Assembly (NCBI GenBank): GCA_026122225.1
Contig: JANEZZ010002354.1
Location: 1-64,000 of the forward strand
DNA length: 64,000 nucleotides
Origin: Heloderma charlesbogerti
Taxonomy: Eukaryota; Chordata; Lepidosauria; Squamata; Helodermatidae
Reading direction: 5' to 3'
Every line of letters begins with the position of its first letter. Position 1 is the stretch's first letter. The notes under the pieces are model-generated. The model was not told the origin of the DNA and did not search any database. It saw only the letters and a list, made by a program, of their open reading frames with translations. Of the stretch, positions 63,691 to 64,000 are shown piece by piece. The position numbers and the translations under genes were made by a program.

Positions 63691-64000
63691 GCCGCTGGGA
63701 GGCTGCAAGGGAGTGACCAACCTGACCCCATACAATGGCCAGAGAGAGCTGGCTGGTGCAGGTTGCTGGCTTCACTCCTCCCTGCCAGAAGGGACACATA
63801 GCTCCAACTTCCAGTTCCCCGGGACTGCAGACTCTGGCTACTGGGAGGCTGTGCCCCCTGCCGCCCAGGAACAGCATCACAGCAAGGGAAGACCAGCCTG
63901 GTTCTGTTCATAGACCACAGGAGGAACAGCTGCAGGAAGCTTGTTTTCACCCTTCCCTGCCTGAAAGAACACCTATAAGAACTCTGAAGCTAAGACTTGA
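63691..64000. other. Intronic sequence, nothing recognised
   Basis: No gene. Minus-strand frames of 64-116 codons near 63600-63950 have no recognisable domain. Confidence 0.4.

Larger units (their letters stand above)
26090..64000 (+). other. PTPN14: PTPN14 intron, open at the right edge (at least 37.9 kb)
   Basis: Starts GTAGCC after the exon. No downstream PTPN14 exon (expected to begin with a YQYYLQ-like sequence) was recognised, so the intron probably extends beyond the window. Transposons occupy most of it: four BovB, several CR1 and L2 copies, two LTRs and numerous MITEs. A small missed exon cannot be excluded by eye. Confidence 0.7.

Noticed and set aside
26090..64000. Third PTPN14 coding exon
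   Set aside because: Looked for a YQYYLQ-like start behind a splice acceptor in phase 2 and found none; a short exon could still be missed by eye.

Overview
The window is non-coding-rich vertebrate DNA, most likely from a squamate reptile (lizard or snake). The evidence is the repeat set: several BovB (RTE-clade) LINEs close to the ruminant/squamate BovB consensus, CR1 and L2 LINEs, Sauria-type tRNA SINEs, and many short palindromic DNA transposons. The species cannot be named from sequence alone. There are no prokaryotic genes, no CRISPR array and no functional RNA gene.

One host gene is recognised. Two coding exons on the + strand (16579-16752 and 25920-26089) encode the start of the FERM domain of PTPN14, a non-receptor tyrosine phosphatase that regulates YAP. 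The first holds the start codon (58 codons, phase-0 GT donor). The second continues the same protein and ends in a split Arg codon. The exons are separated by a 9.2 kb intron, and the next intron runs past the right edge. No further PTPN14 exon was recognised in the last 38 kb.

Region by region: 1-2230 is sequence of abnormal, steadily changing base composition that does not look like the rest of the window and may be an assembly artefact. 2231-16425 is 5' intronic or intergenic DNA with solo LTRs, SINEs and MITEs. 16426-26089 carries the two exons and an intron filled with L2, L1-like, hAT and BovB copies. 26090-64000 is intron made largely of repeats: four more BovB copies, three longer CR1 copies plus CR1 tails, L2 3' ends, two more solo LTRs, and fold-back elements.

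The most interesting signal is a set of at least four LTRs (4084-4659, 7984-8536, 41784-42360, 46783-47312) with TGTCA...TGACA ends and 5-bp target duplications. All four keep the same reading frame across the LTR 5' edge: a Ser/Asp/Glu-rich segment, followed (with decay) by a basic segment. This suggests that the polyprotein of the parent retrotransposon ends inside its 3' LTR with an unusual acidic-then-basic tail. Other notable items are a BovB copy with only two nonsense codons across about 1,048 codons (42667-45876), a head-to-head BovB pair able to form a 3.2 kb inverted repeat, and TTAA-bounded palindromes, one of them about 100 bp beyond a PTPN14 exon.
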